IMG/VR virus record: IMGVR_UViG_3300029787_004704
Location: 43,869-107,868 of that record
Strand: one strand, 5' to 3'
DNA length: 64,000 nucleotides
Source: a virus
The notes under the pieces were generated by a model. It ran no database searches, was not told the origin of the DNA, and saw only the letters and a list, made by a program, of their open reading frames with translations. The translations under genes were made by a program, and so were the position numbers. This document shows, in pieces, positions 25,701 to 30,786 of the stretch. Numbering within the stretch: position 1 is the first letter of the stretch; each line of letters begins with the position of its first letter.

Positions 25701-25774
25701 TTGGTAGAGCGTTACAAGATAAAACAACAGAAGATATTAGCGTTGTTTTATGTTATGTGAACGCAAAATCTTAA
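16727..25774 (+). CDS. Giant repeat-built tail fibre protein, 3015 residues
   Basis: One uninterrupted frame of 3015 codons. The N-terminus (MTKQRIQIGAINSGSGDTLR, then KINNNFDELYDLQG) is the attachment-type start seen in fibre-like proteins of marine T4-like phages. The body is beta-rich and repetitive. It includes GNADTATALATAR / GGVSFDGTGNINLPGVNTAG modules, common in phage fibres, LLELNKNNSGGAD modules, and four large copies of an EKIEGDGTDL-containing block with 3, 6, 8 and 3 sub-repeats of about 39 residues. The C-terminus (YSDLAERYHADAVMEKGDIV...ALTGRADVKVIGPINKGDRL) is the non-repeated DLAERY domain found at the end of such fibres, perhaps a trimerisation or chaperone domain. It is probably the long host-recognition fibre. 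It converges with the Nudix gene, overlapping by 4 bases. Confidence 0.85.
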   Translation: MTKQRIQIGAINSGSGDTLRAAMIKINNNFDELYDLQGQDSSGQGIDINGNTITSNFEDTDITLSPNGTGDIVMDGDLVVTVIKSDDSTEVKISDSLNVTGTVTATAFVGDGSGLTGVSGSGGGGGDSTEVYTNILRSNDSTAIQVADNLVPTADDTFSLGTADKKWSAVHVSGGTIFLGNLQIKDSGSNSLQILRSDGSTTAAVESTSTTLNVVGDDSTDMEIVVGTDRLHFQGGTNIETSTDSGAQLTISTSNTPTFSGTVTAGGLTIGSAVINEAELETIDGVTAGTVAASKAVIVDANKDAASFRNITATGAVTGGSFVIGSADISEADLEKLDGITNGTAAANKAIVADGNIDVTAIRNLTLTGNIQVGGDMTVSGTTTSVNTTNLEISDALLELNKNNSGGADTDAGLLIQRGSAGNNAAFYWNEGADKFKAVLTTSAATASAVTDSSTATIVANLEGAVTGNADTATALATARNIGGVSFDGTGNINLPGVNTAGDQDTSGTAAIATKIIVTDNESTNENNVILFASSVGDSSTASGSGVESDGNMTYNPSTGKITATGFIGAVTGDVTGDVTGNADTATALATARTIGGVSFDGTGNINLPGVNTAGNQNTSGTAAIATLVTVTDNENTNEENVVTFVAGADADGGNVGLESDGNFTYNPSTGAVTATKFKGDGSELTGISGGGGSSTLNVVGDDSTDMEITLGTDRLYFQGGTNISTSTDSGAQLTITVADAPTFSGAVTAAGFTIGSAAINESELETIDGVTAGTVAASKAVVVDSNKDATGFRNVTGTGDVEGASLTVTSGVAITASSGDVTVANATSNKDLIFTVNDGGSATEVMRLDGDVSALLVASGKELRFADSGEKISGDGTDLTIASGAKINLTATSDVVVPANVGITFGTGEKIEGDNTDLTITSGAKINLAATSDVHIPNDVGIVFGGDSEKIEGDGTDLVISANNLTVDAAADIILDAGGNDFQFKAGGTHILSIVNSSSDVIIKPIADAKDIILQQRDGTEVARVEDNGTFNIVTDKLAINGTAVTSTAAELNFVDGSTAGTVVASKAVVVDSNKDAGDFRNLTGVTLKGTTSLQTPLIEFTDGDNAITIANGGGITANTSLTLASGATVTAILDEDNFASDSDTALATQQSIKAYVGSQTGSSISMRVAGSSDSTQANIDLSSNEEFRLIGGNSITTTIGSTADNTMTVALDDNIAIDELSAKDSSNIQIKSPILADSTITSGAITSSGVVTATGFTIGSAAINETELETIDGITAGTVAASKAVIVDSNKDVTGFRNVTGTGDVEGASLTVSSGVAITASSGDVTVANATSDKDLIFTVNDGGSATEVFRLDGDVSAMLIASGKELRFADSGEKISSDGTDLTIASGAKINLGATSDVHLANDIGLVFGDAGEKIEGDGTDLTITGNNIKLTATADVVIPANVGITFGTGEKIEGDSTDLTVTSGGKINLTATSDVHIPNDVGIVFGDAAEKIEGDGTDLTITGNNIKLTAAADIVVPANVGITFGTGEKIEGDSTDLTVTSGAKINLNATSDIHIPNDVGIVFGGASEKIEGDGTDLVISANNLTVDAAADIILDAGGNDFQFKAGGTHILSVVNSSSDVIIKPIADAKDIIFQQRDGTEVARVEDNATFNVVTGKLAINGTAITSTAAELNLVDGITAGTVSASKAVIADSNKDALGFRNISATGTAEIGGDLQVGGNFTVSGTTTSVNTTNIEIQDALLELNKNNSGGADVDAGIFIQRGSAGNNAVLYWNEGDDTFKAVLSNSVATADAVTDSSFAGLEVGSLTVNAGVAITASSGDVTVANATSNKDLIFTVNDGGSATEVMRLDGDVSAILVASGKELRFADSGEKISGDGTDLTIASGAKINLSATSDVVIPANVGITFGDGEKIEGDDTNITVTSGGAINLTATTDVVVPANVGITFGTGEKIEGDNTDLTVTSGAKIVLAATSDVEIPANVGITFGTGEKIEGDNTDLTITSGADITLAATADVNIPVNVGLRLGDGGENIETDNTDLTITSGGKINLATASDVHLANDKGIVFGDAGEKIEGDGTDLTISSSAKLNLTASSDVHIPKNIGLVFDDNASEKIESDDTDLTIASGAKINLNATSDVHIPNDVGIVFGGASEKIEGDGTDLVISANNLTVDAAADIILDAGGNDLQFKAGGTHVLSITNSSSDVIIKPIVDAKDIIFQQRDGTEVARIEDNATFNVVTGKLAINGTAITSTAAELNALDGITAVVGELNALDIGSTAVGTAVASKAVILDSNKDYTGIRNLTTTGSFIIGNADMNETDLEKLDGITNGTVAANKAVVVDGDKDAGSFRNITATGTVTTAILDVNSIKSTDSSNIRIDEGLDVVGGLFLSEINSIDSSAIEVNEVTNFNANVVVKADVTTTGSFIIGSASMNETDLEKLDGITNGAGAANKALVLDGSADVASGLRNLTASGTITGGTITLDGGFSATESSGDVTVANATSNKDLIFTVNDGGSATEVFRLDGDVSALLVASGKELRFADSGEKISGDGTDLTIASGAKINLTATSDVVVPANVGITFGTGEKIEGDNTDLTITSGAKINLAATSDVHIPNDVGIVFGGDSEKIEGDGTDLVISANNLTVDAAADIILDAGGNDFQFKAGGTHILSVVNSSSDVIIKPIVDAKDIIFQQRDGTEVARVEDNGTFNVVTSKLAINGTAITSTAAELNALDGITAVVGELNALDLGSTAVGTAIASKAVILDSNKDYTGLRNVTLSGELDAGSLDISGDADIDGTLETDALTIGGTAIADVIAGTTVNLATLASTVTITDNESTNENNALVFTAGGDTDGGNLGLESDGTCTYNPSTGKITATGFVGDLTGTASAAQYSDLAERYHADAVMEKGDIVEIGGENEITKSTQAVSPDVFGVISHEDQAAFKMNDGLPDDTHPLVALTGRADVKVIGPINKGDRLVTSSTPGVARKALMSECTAFTVIGRALQDKTTEDISVVLCYVNAKS
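19162..19890 (+). repeat. Fibre block copy 1, 3 sub-repeats
   Basis: A block from GVAITASSGDVTVANATS to TSTAAELN holding three EKI(S/E)GD-TDL sub-repeats, then the NNLTVDAAADIILDAGGND and QQRDGTEVARVEDN segments. Confidence 0.85.
20674..21755 (+). repeat. Fibre block copy 2, 6 sub-repeats
   Basis: The same block order as copy 1, but with six EKI-type sub-repeats; the PANVGITFGTGEKIEGD unit alternates with PNDVGIVFGDAAEKIEGD. Confidence 0.85.
22170..23495 (+). repeat. Fibre block copy 3, 8 sub-repeats
   Basis: The longest copy. It has eight sub-repeats, some diverged (ENIETDNTDL, EKIESDDTDL, EKIEGDDTNI), then the same closing segments. Confidence 0.85.
24181..24905 (+). repeat. Fibre block copy 4, 3 sub-repeats
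   Basis: Begins SSGDVTVANATSNKD and has three sub-repeats. At protein level it is very close to copy 1, while many third codon positions differ. Confidence 0.85.
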
Positions 25775-26193
25775 ACTATTAAATCTAAAATCGTTTGTAA
25801 TTTTGTTTCAATTTGCTTGTTTTGTAAAGTTTTTCTCACACCTTCATGCAAAGGCAAAGGCCAAGCGTTTACACTGACCCATGCATAACCACTGTGTTCT
25901 ACATTTAATTTTGGAACAAATTCTGTATCAACCACACAAACAAAAGTGTGAAATTTAAACCTTGTGTCTTTGGAGACAAATAATTCTAACGGAATAGTTT
26001 TTGATATTGTTGGTTGAAAGCCTAACTCTTCGACAATTTCTCTTTGAAGTCCTTGCCATGGAGTTTCTGTTTCGTGTGTTGAGCCACCAACCATACCCCA
26101 TGTGCCTTTTTGTTTTTGTTGTCTGTTAAGAAATAAAAACCGTTTTGATGATTTTGCATAGAACAAACAACCTGATGCTGTAATTTCACTCAT
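25771..26193 (-). CDS. Nudix hydrolase
   Basis: A 140-residue Nudix protein with a complete Nudix box at residues 37-59 (G-x5-E-x7-REIVEELGF): Gly37, Glu43, Arg51, Glu52, Glu55, Glu56 and Gly58 are all present, so it should be an active Mg-dependent diphosphatase. VGGSTH before the box and the Trp-rich AWVSVNAWPLPLHEGVRKTL C-terminus resemble GDP-mannose mannosyl hydrolase/MutT-type sugar-nucleotide or NTP hydrolases. Substrates could be damaged dNTPs, sugar nucleotides or RNA caps; motifs alone do not decide. It converges with the giant fibre gene with a 4-base overlap and lies downstream of gp15 on the same strand. Confidence 0.9.
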   Translation of the reverse strand: MSEITASGCLFYAKSSKRFLFLNRQQKQKGTWGMVGGSTHETETPWQGLQREIVEELGFQPTISKTIPLELFVSKDTRFKFHTFVCVVDTEFVPKLNVEHSGYAWVSVNAWPLPLHEGVRKTLQNKQIETKLQTILDLIV

Positions 26194-26208
26194 GTAATAT
26201 TTTATGCT

Positions 26209-27702
26209 TTAAAATGTGATAGACCAAGTTCCTGGCTCGTAAAATCCTTCATATGATTTTACCCAAATAGACCCAGTCCATTTGTATTGAATTCCAGTTG
26301 TTACATTGGTAACATATTGCACTCTGGTAAAGGAACTGTCACCATTAACCATGCCAGCAGTGCTGTCAACAAAAGTTGATGAATCTAATAATCCAAGACC
26401 TAGTTGAGTTGAATCATCTGAGTTAGCGTTAAAATCTACAATCCATTCAGTACCAACTTTTTCTATAATATCATTTGCTTGTGCAACAAGACTTCCCCAT
26501 GGTGTGGTTTTATTTGCATCAAGAGTTGTTGAACTTCCTATATCATCTGTAAGCAGATATCTTGTGCCTGCAACGTCATTGGTTGCATTATATGTCTGAG
26601 GATTAATTACAGCATCAACGGCATTGATAGTATTTGTTGGAGTAGTGTCTTCATCTATTGTAATTAACATTGTTAATTCATCTTGCGGATCTAGTGCGAT
26701 AGTGCCAGTCACTTCAACAATAATATCATCACCATTTATAGTCGTGGCTGATTGTTGTAACTGTATTGTTGATAATCCGCCTCTAAATTGTTTAGAGTAC
26801 AATGATTCTAGTTGTAACCAATTGGTGCGATTTCCATGCGTTGTATCTTGTTTGAATGCTTCATTATTTTTGTTATTCATGTGTCGTGTGTCGTTGCCCA
26901 TTTGACTCAACAATGTTACTCTATTACCCAATACTAACAATCCATATTGTCCTGGAGTAACAAACTGTCTTGAAATTAAACTTTCACCTAATATACCATC
27001 CACGTCAACTGTGCCTGCTTCTTCATCATATATACTCATGATAATTTTTTCTATTACACCTAATTTTTTTAGTTTGGCAGGTGGTGAAATAAAAATTGGT
27101 GTTCTAAAATCTAGTGTTGCTACATCAATATCATCAGCAATTCCGGCCGGGATTGCCCTTGACGAAAAGTTTATGTTGGTAAGTTCTACAAATGACAATG
27201 AAGTCCAATCTAAAAAATTATCAGTAGTTTGCAATTCAAGTGCTGGATTGAATAATACTAAAATTTGTTCTAGTATTTGCAGTTTTTGATCTGTGTTGGT
27301 TGAAAAAATATCAGCTCTAAACGACAGTTCAAATGGTGTAGGCATAATTCTCTCAATGGTATGAGCCTGTCCAGGCTGTGCTGTGTATGTTTGTGTAGCA
27401 TCATCGAACTGTCTTTCGCGAATATGTTTTTTATCAATGTGATATGGATTATACATTCTTTCTCTATCATATCTCATATCTGTAATATAACAAGAAATTT
27501 GTGGTGCTGGAATTAAAGTATTCTCAGATCCTTTTCTGATAATCTGTGCTACCTGTTTACTCATGTCGCCATATTTGACAGGCACTTGCAAAGTTTCAGA
27601 CACGCCCTTAGAGTTTTTACCAGTCACATAAGAAAAATTACTCATCATGCGTATGAATTGTAAAATGTATCTTCTTATTTGAGCATCGTAAAAATGTTGC
27701 AT
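26209..27702 (-). CDS. 15: Tail sheath stabiliser / proximal tail completion protein gp15
   Basis: A 497-residue protein, well above T4 gp15 (272). The first ~270 residues carry the family pattern: HFYDAQIRRYILQFIRMMSN, LQVPVKYGD, IERIMPTPFELSFRADIFST, LQILEQILVLFNPALELQ, then IPAGIADDIDVATLDFRTP. gp15 caps the finished tail and joins it to the neck. The C-terminal ~200 residues are an extra Thr/Asp/Asn-rich, beta-type region ending GIQYKWTGSIWVKSYEGFYE, similar in style to insertions in gp14 and gp18 here. It lies 1 base after gp14 on the minus strand, so the two are transcribed together, opposite to gp13. Confidence 0.85.
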   Translation of the reverse strand: MQHFYDAQIRRYILQFIRMMSNFSYVTGKNSKGVSETLQVPVKYGDMSKQVAQIIRKGSENTLIPAPQISCYITDMRYDRERMYNPYHIDKKHIRERQFDDATQTYTAQPGQAHTIERIMPTPFELSFRADIFSTNTDQKLQILEQILVLFNPALELQTTDNFLDWTSLSFVELTNINFSSRAIPAGIADDIDVATLDFRTPIFISPPAKLKKLGVIEKIIMSIYDEEAGTVDVDGILGESLISRQFVTPGQYGLLVLGNRVTLLSQMGNDTRHMNNKNNEAFKQDTTHGNRTNWLQLESLYSKQFRGGLSTIQLQQSATTINGDDIIVEVTGTIALDPQDELTMLITIDEDTTPTNTINAVDAVINPQTYNATNDVAGTRYLLTDDIGSSTTLDANKTTPWGSLVAQANDIIEKVGTEWIVDFNANSDDSTQLGLGLLDSSTFVDSTAGMVNGDSSFTRVQYVTNVTTGIQYKWTGSIWVKSYEGFYEPGTWSITF

Positions 27703-27703
27703 C

Positions 27704-28855
27704 TTAATTGTCCGCTTGTGGTTTTAATAGTTTACTTAATGCAACACGTTCATTTGTAGTGCTTGAACCATCTTCCAATGTTGTTGTATTTGAGTTATTA
27801 ATGAAACTTGATTTTTCTGTGCTTCTTGTGTTGTTTTGTGACATAGTCATTCTGACATTGTCTTCTATTTTTACAAAGCGTCTTCCATCAAATCTAAACA
27901 GTCTATTTGGTGCATAATCAGTACGCAAGAAGAACATGCCTTCAACCGGACTGTTTGGAAATGAAGTACCAAATGTGACTGTTTCGCCATTTGCATGAAT
28001 ACCATCACCAGTTAAGTATCCTTCGATATAACCATTTGATTGTGGACTACCATAAACTTTGTCAACGTTAATGTGCCCTGTGCTTGTTAAAAGGTCGGCA
28101 TCATCTACAGTAACAAGTGCAACTTTACCTTCTTCATCTGTAGGCATAACATGGAATTGTTGTGTGTTGTATCCTGACAATGGTGCGTCAGTTTCTGCCT
28201 GTGTCACTATCGCATCATTAATTTCTAGTTCTTTGTCTCTTGTTTTCTGATCAGTGTTTTCATCTTTGTCACCTAGTATATCTCTAAATTCTTGTGCGTC
28301 AGTTATACCTTTGACTCTAACTCTATATAAATGTGGCCACCATGTTCTTGAATAACCTTCTGATGCTCTTGATACATCTTCAACCACGTAATATCTTTTT
28401 AATGTTTCGGTGTCAGTTTCGTCTAATGAATGGTCATCTTTTAAATGTGGCAACTCAATAACATCGCCTGACATAATTTTTCTACCCAGTGCTTCTACAA
28501 TATCTTTAATATGAAATGTCATGAATAATTGGTCGTTTTGCAAGAACAGACCAAATTGTGACAGATCAAAATCTATATCTGATACATTGTATATTACTCT
28601 TGTGTGATAAACATCCTGATCATATTTTCTGTCTCTGTTTTCCAAGAACAACATGTCTTGTATAGCCAGTTCGTTGAGACCATCACCTGATCTCTGCGGT
28701 TGTGTAGCATCCTCAGATGAGCCTTGATCGTTGGGTGAAATGTATTTGTGTATGTAGGCATCTGTACCACCTATCTGAAACATTTCAGATATGTTGCGAT
28801 CTATAAAAGCATAATCATTACCTTTTTCTGGTTTGAATAGTGATAGTCTAGGCAT
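27704..28855 (-). CDS. 14: Neck protein gp14
   Basis: A 383-residue neck protein (T4 gp14 is 256). Typical segments are VIYNVSDIDFDLSQFGLFLQ, FMTFHIKDIVEALGRKIMSGDVIELPHLKDD, RYYVVEDVSRASEGYSRTWWPHLYRVR, and a later GMFFLRTDYAPNRLFRFDGR. It assembles on the portal with gp13 as the head-tail joining collar. The C-terminal ~60 residues are Ser/Thr/Asn-rich and probably flexible. A GGTAAATA late element (minus strand, 28862-28869) lies 6 bases before the ATG. The gene is divergent from gp13 with 44 bases between starts, so the two neck partners share one control region. Confidence 0.88.
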   Translation of the reverse strand: MPRLSLFKPEKGNDYAFIDRNISEMFQIGGTDAYIHKYISPNDQGSSEDATQPQRSGDGLNELAIQDMLFLENRDRKYDQDVYHTRVIYNVSDIDFDLSQFGLFLQNDQLFMTFHIKDIVEALGRKIMSGDVIELPHLKDDHSLDETDTETLKRYYVVEDVSRASEGYSRTWWPHLYRVRVKGITDAQEFRDILGDKDENTDQKTRDKELEINDAIVTQAETDAPLSGYNTQQFHVMPTDEEGKVALVTVDDADLLTSTGHINVDKVYGSPQSNGYIEGYLTGDGIHANGETVTFGTSFPNSPVEGMFFLRTDYAPNRLFRFDGRRFVKIEDNVRMTMSQNNTRSTEKSSFINNSNTTTLEDGSSTTNERVALSKLLKPQADN

Positions 28856-28861
28856 ATAACA

Positions 28862-28869
28862 TATTTACC
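28862..28869 (-). promoter_or_regulatory. Late element GGTAAATA before gp14, 6 bases to ATG
   Basis: Minus-strand element paired divergently with the gp13 element at 28887-28894. No Shine-Dalgarno site. Confidence 0.6.
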
Positions 28870-28886
28870 GTCCTTATCAATACGCC

Positions 28887-28894
28887 TATAAATA
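28887..28894 (+). promoter_or_regulatory. Late element TATAAATA before gp13, 5 bases to ATG
   Basis: A perfect T4-late-type element. The gap is GTAGT, so the gp13 transcript should begin at or beside its start codon. Confidence 0.7.
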
Positions 28895-28899
28895 GTAGT

Positions 28900-29685
28900 A
28901 TGGCAGACACAGCATTATCCGAGGCAACTAATAATCAGATCAACGCGGCAAAGCAAGAAATCTATGATTATGTTAAGATACGTTTGGGTGATGGAATGGT
29001 CGAAGTTGAACTTGATCCTAAACACCTAGAAAATGCATTTGTTACTGCTGTTGACAAATTTAGACAGCGTTCATCCAATTCTGCAGAAGAATCATATGGT
29101 TTTTTAGAGTTACAGAAAGATCAAACAGAATACACAATGCCAGCTGAAGTGATTCACGTCAGTAGAATTTACAGAAGAACAGTAGGTGGAGCATCATCGT
29201 CAGAGGGTGGATCTACATTTGATCCTTTTGAGTTGGCATACACCAACATATATTTGTTGCAGACAGGACGTATAGGAGGACTAGCAACATATGATATGTT
29301 TGCAGGATACCAGGAATTGGTTGCAAGAATGTTTGGTGGATTTATCAATTTTAAATACGACCAACCTACAAGACGATTACAGATATTTAGGCGACAAAAG
29401 GCAGCTGAAACTGTATTAATTGAGCAATACAATCACAGACCAGATTTCATATTACTCACTGACATATATGCAAAGCCTTGGATCAGAGATTACACACTAG
29501 CTATTGCTAAATTTACACTGGGCGAGGCTCGTTCTAAGTTTACAACCATTGCAGGACCACAAGGTGGTGGACAACTTAATGGTGATGCACTCAAGGCAGA
29601 AGCACAAAATGAGATGCAGATACTTGATCAACAAATAGGAAACTATCAAGAAGGTGGCACCCCACTTTCATTCACAATAGGTTAA
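28900..29685 (+). CDS. 13: Neck protein gp13
   Basis: A 261-residue neck protein of the T4 gp13 family (T4: 309). Family pattern: IYDYVKIRLGDGMVEVELDPKHLENAF and AVDKFRQRSSNSAEESYGFLELQKDQTEY near the N-terminus, then VIHVSRIYRR, the FINFKYDQPTRRLQIFR strand pair, and DIYAKPWIRDYTLAIAKFTLGEARSKF. With gp14 it forms the collar on the portal after packaging. It has a perfect TATAAATA 5 bases before the ATG. A sigma-70-type promoter for gp1 overlaps its 3' end. Confidence 0.92.
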   Translation: MADTALSEATNNQINAAKQEIYDYVKIRLGDGMVEVELDPKHLENAFVTAVDKFRQRSSNSAEESYGFLELQKDQTEYTMPAEVIHVSRIYRRTVGGASSSEGGSTFDPFELAYTNIYLLQTGRIGGLATYDMFAGYQELVARMFGGFINFKYDQPTRRLQIFRRQKAAETVLIEQYNHRPDFILLTDIYAKPWIRDYTLAIAKFTLGEARSKFTTIAGPQGGGQLNGDALKAEAQNEMQILDQQIGNYQEGGTPLSFTIG

Positions 29686-29714
29686 TTGACACATCACACA
29701 TATTATTGTATAAT
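29686..29714 (+). promoter_or_regulatory. Perfect sigma-70 consensus promoter before gp1, leaderless
   Basis: TTGACA (29686-29691), a 17-base spacer and TATAAT (29709-29714): both hexamers and the spacing match the consensus exactly. The ATG of gp1 follows after 6 bases (GTGAGC), so transcription should start on the A of the start codon. Confidence 0.85.
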
Positions 29715-29720
29715 GTGAGC

Positions 29721-30311
29721 ATGATCATAGGAGTATGCGGATTAATTGGTTCAGGTAAAGACACAATCGCAGAACATCTTATCAAACAACACAAGTTTCA
29801 CAAGACATCATTTGCAGACAAACTGAAAGACGCAGTTGGTTCTATGTTTGATTGGGACCGTGACATGCTAGAAGGCAAAACAGAACCCAGTAGACAGTGG
29901 CGAGAACAACCAGATCCCTTCTGGACTGCTGAAGCAGGATTTGATGTATCGCCAAGATACTTGCTACAAAGGTTCGGAACAGAATGTATGCGTGAAGGAT
30001 TTTTTGATGGCATCTGGGTGAGTCTAACCAAGAAGAAAATACTAGACAATCCTGACATTAGTTGGGTAATACCAGATGTAAGATTTCCAAATGAGATATC
30101 TATGATTAGAAACATAGGCGGACAAATTTGGAGAGTGCAACGAGGTACAGATCCTGACTGGGTTCATGATTATGTTGAAGGAAACAAAGAACCTAACGGT
30201 GTGCATCCTTCCGAATGGAGATGGTTAAATGAACCATATGATGCCTTGATCCAAAACAATGATACTATTGGAGCATTACAAGAAGATGTTGATAGTCTTT
30301 TAGGATTCTAG
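29721..30311 (+). CDS. 1: Deoxynucleoside monophosphate kinase gp1-like
   Basis: A 196-residue P-loop kinase. Walker A GLIGSGKDT is at residues 7-15 and FADKLKDAV follows the first helix. WREQPDPFWTAEA, SPRYLLQRFGTECMREGF and a WVIPDVRFPNEISMI strand match the T4 gp1-type dNMP kinase family. The enzyme phosphorylates dNMPs to dNDPs with ATP for phage DNA synthesis. The frame is open to 29706, but the first five codons overlap the -10 box; the ATG at 29721 (MIIGVCGL) is the start. It is placed among late head and tail genes but driven by a consensus host-type promoter, which fits an early enzyme. Confidence 0.9.
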   Translation: MIIGVCGLIGSGKDTIAEHLIKQHKFHKTSFADKLKDAVGSMFDWDRDMLEGKTEPSRQWREQPDPFWTAEAGFDVSPRYLLQRFGTECMREGFFDGIWVSLTKKKILDNPDISWVIPDVRFPNEISMIRNIGGQIWRVQRGTDPDWVHDYVEGNKEPNGVHPSEWRWLNEPYDALIQNNDTIGALQEDVDSLLGF

Positions 30312-30673
30312 TTGTCAGCAATCAAATCACCTTGACGCCAACCTTGTTTTTTTACATGTAACAATCTATTGCAATTTGCACACACAGTCTTTAGGTTGCT
30401 TGTGTTGTTATTGCTCATGTTGCCATCGACATAATGCACATCAAGTTGATATGGATGTTGTGCGTTGAAGCCACACATTTCACAACTGTTTCTTTTTGTA
30501 TATCCTGAACGTTGCCACGCAGGTGTTGATATTGTAGATGAATTTGACTTTCTTATACAAGAGTCGCATTTTTTTCTGTAATAAATTTTGTCACCACGAC
30601 GGTAATTGTATGCCGCAGGCTTGCTGTGACATTCTTGACACAATGGTCTTGTTTGTTTTTTATCATTAAACAC
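30308..30673 (-). CDS. HNH endonuclease, free-standing
   Basis: About 121 residues from a GTG start at 30671-30673. The HNH motif is LDVHYVDGNMSNNNTSNLK followed by TVCANCN. Four CxxC pairs (CQEC, CDSC, CEMC, CANC) provide zinc sites typical of phage HNH proteins. The frame is open up to a TTG at 30718, but that part spans a hairpin and a promoter. A perfect TATAAATA (minus, 30679-30686) lies 5 bases before the GTG, matching the leaderless rule of other late genes. It is probably a homing-type nuclease inserted between gp1 and gp18, convergent with gp1 with a 4-base overlap. Whether it is active is not known. Confidence 0.85.
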   Translation of the reverse strand: MFNDKKQTRPLCQECHSKPAAYNYRRGDKIYYRKKCDSCIRKSNSSTISTPAWQRSGYTKRNSCEMCGFNAQHPYQLDVHYVDGNMSNNNTSNLKTVCANCNRLLHVKKQGWRQGDLIADN

Positions 30674-30678
30674 GCATA

Positions 30679-30686
30679 TATTTATA
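30679..30686 (-). promoter_or_regulatory. Late element TATAAATA before the HNH gene
   Basis: Minus strand, 5 bases before GTG at 30673. It helps decide the start codon. Confidence 0.65.
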
Positions 30687-30703
30687 AGCACCTTTCCGGT
30701 GCT
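30687..30703. terminator. Hairpin AGCACC/GGTGCT upstream of gp18 and HNH genes
   Basis: A 6-bp perfect stem with a 5-base loop in the divergent region between the HNH gene and gp18. The tails on both sides are AT-rich but not clean T runs. It may insulate the two divergent transcripts. Confidence 0.45.
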
Positions 30704-30745
30704 CTTTAAATATGGCAATTTTGAGTATATAAATCAGTCCTAATA

Positions 30746-30753
30746 GGTAAATA
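30746..30753 (+). promoter_or_regulatory. Late element GGTAAATA upstream of gp18
   Basis: It is followed by a 33-base leader with AAGGAG 8 bases before the gp18 ATG, so this is a leadered late gene. A second TATAAATC lies at about 30728-30735. Confidence 0.55.
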
Positions 30754-30786
30754 TTCATAACGAATGTTTTTAAGGAGTAAAACAAA

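Noticed and set aside
30674-30718. Upstream extension of the HNH frame to a TTG
   Set aside because: The extension spans a perfect hairpin and TATAAATA. The GTG at 30673 is 5 bases after the late element like other genes here.
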